Source: Neocallimastix lanati (nom. inval.) (lineage: Eukaryota; Neocallimastigomycota; Neocallimastigomycetes; Neocallimastigales; Neocallimastigaceae). Taken from it: 64,000 nucleotides of DNA. The notes under the pieces are model-generated. The model had not been told where the DNA came from and did no database searches. It saw nothing but the letters and a program-made list of their open reading frames with translations. Positions within the stretch are counted from its first letter, which is position 1; the number at the start of each line of letters is the position of its first letter. The translations under genes and the position numbers were made by a program. The stretch covers positions 357,501-421,500 of the forward strand of contig JACVTC010000006.1 of assembly GCA_016946835.1 (NCBI GenBank). Reading direction: 5' to 3'. Of the stretch, positions 62,928-64,000 are shown piece after piece.

Positions 62928-64000
62928 TATTATCCTTTATTACCTTTATATTTAATTTATTATTATTATCTAATAATTAAATGATTTACAAAGTAAATAA
63001 TTATTTTATAATATATATAAAAATAATAAAAAATTTTATTATTTATATCTTATAAATAATAATAAATTATCCAAAATTTTAAACTTATATAATATATAAA
63101 TTTTTTTTTTATTATTTTAAACCCAAAAAATTATAATATTTTCTAAGATATATTAGTTAAATATGGTGATATTTCTAAATCTTATATTATTATGATGTAT
63201 AAAAGATAAAAAGATTATATAAATTTAATGAAATTTAAAAAGAAAAAAAAATAATAAATAATAGAATAAAAAATATATAAAATAAAATTATTATTATTTT
63301 TATATGTATATTAAAAAATGATTATTTACTATGAAAAAAATTTAAAATTAAAAAAGATGATCATTTTAAATCTTAAATAATTATTATTTTTCTAATTTAT
63401 ATCAGGAAAAAAGTTAATAAAAGTTTAATGTTAATTTTATTAAATTTAAAAGGAAAAAATAATAATAATAATAATAATAATAAATTATTAAATAAAATAT
63501 AAATACAGTTAAATTTATATTATTTATTTTCAAATAAAATAAAATAAAAAAAATAAAAAAAAAAAATAAAGAATTAAATTTATAATATATATATTTACCT
63601 ATCATAAAATGATTATTTATTATTATATCTCTATTTTATTCACTAAATTAATTATATCTTTCCTATTTTAAAAATTTTTAAAATTTATCTTTTTTTTTTT
63701 TTTTTTTAAAAAGAAAAAAATAAACTTTATTAATTAATAATATATTCCTTTGAAAAATAAAATTTAAATATAATTAACTGTTATTATTATTATTATTATT
63801 ATTAATGGTAGCAGTAGTAGTAGTAGTAGTAGAAGTATTATTAATAGAAAAATAAAAAAAAAATATTAAATATAATTATATTTTTATATTATTTATATAT
63901 ATATATAAATAAAATGGATTATATATATATAAATAAAAAAAAGTAAAAGGTTAAAATTTTATTACATATAATAAAATTTCCTTAATTTTTTTCTTTATAT
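60076..64000. other. AT-rich region without a recognised gene
   Basis: Long homopolymers (60165-60204 T, 62873-62921 T), TA runs, (TAA)n at 63460-63485 and (AGT)n at 63805-63835. At about 61935-62105 the plus strand has an open stretch of roughly 55 codons after a TAA (FHENSVKNNNLKQYDIEF, then INVNGLIFRNEIKTNE) ending in TAA, without a start. It may be an eroded exon of unknown family. 61180-61400 is less AT-rich but contains no recognisable ORF. Confidence 0.4.
62873..62921. repeat. 49-base poly(T) tract
   Basis: Uninterrupted T-run following TTTTA repeats. Confidence 0.9.

Overview
The window looks like nuclear DNA of an anaerobic gut fungus (Neocallimastigomycota). Intergenic DNA is extremely AT-rich and full of homopolymers, short tandem repeats and decayed retrotransposons. 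The genes fit that lineage: a hydrogenosomal-type [FeFe]-hydrogenase maturase (HydE), a multi-catalytic GH11 xylanase with a CE4 esterase, a CotH protein with cysteine-rich modules resembling fungal dockerins, a subtilase with CBM18-like chitin-binding modules, and small GT-AG introns. The lineage is inferred from gene content and composition; no marker gene was compared.

Layout. 57-1091 (-): 5' part of a hydE-like gene, running off the left edge. 1615-3190 (+): decayed ankyrin-repeat pseudogene. 5249-10732 (-): a single-exon gene for a 1827-aa secreted protein with six GH11 domains, identical in protein sequence as far as I can read them, followed by a CE4 deacetylase. 15600-18790 (-): decayed LINE. 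19602-21563 (-): cytosolic HSP70 with a clear heat-shock element 571 bp upstream. 22150-24600: inverted low-complexity satellites. 26503-27635 (+): five-exon Elf1/ELOF1 gene too fragmented to appear as one ORF. 30186-40810: mosaic of two decayed Ty1/copia elements (-), a solo LTR with a 5-bp target duplication inserted in one of them, and a LINE tail (+). 41000-47380: simple-sequence desert. 47381-50381 (+): three-exon CotH/dockerin-like gene. 53842-56016 (-): subtilisin-like protease with two CBM18-like modules. 58045-58393: small Mutator-type non-autonomous element with a 9-bp target duplication and iteron-built inverted termini. 58620-59660: copia remnant with an odd minisatellite. 60076-64000: no recognisable gene.

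How it fits together. The xylanase/esterase would debranch and cleave xylan outside the cell. The CotH protein probably docks to the fungal cellulosome, whereas the xylanase shows no dockerin. HydE serves H2 production in the hydrogenosome. HSP70 and Elf1 are housekeeping. The most unusual object is the hexa-GH11/CE4 gene: six tandem catalytic domains differ, where I compared them, only at silent sites, and are joined by Ala/Pro/Gln linkers. The best candidate for an undescribed mobile element is the iteron-ended 349-bp element at 58045.
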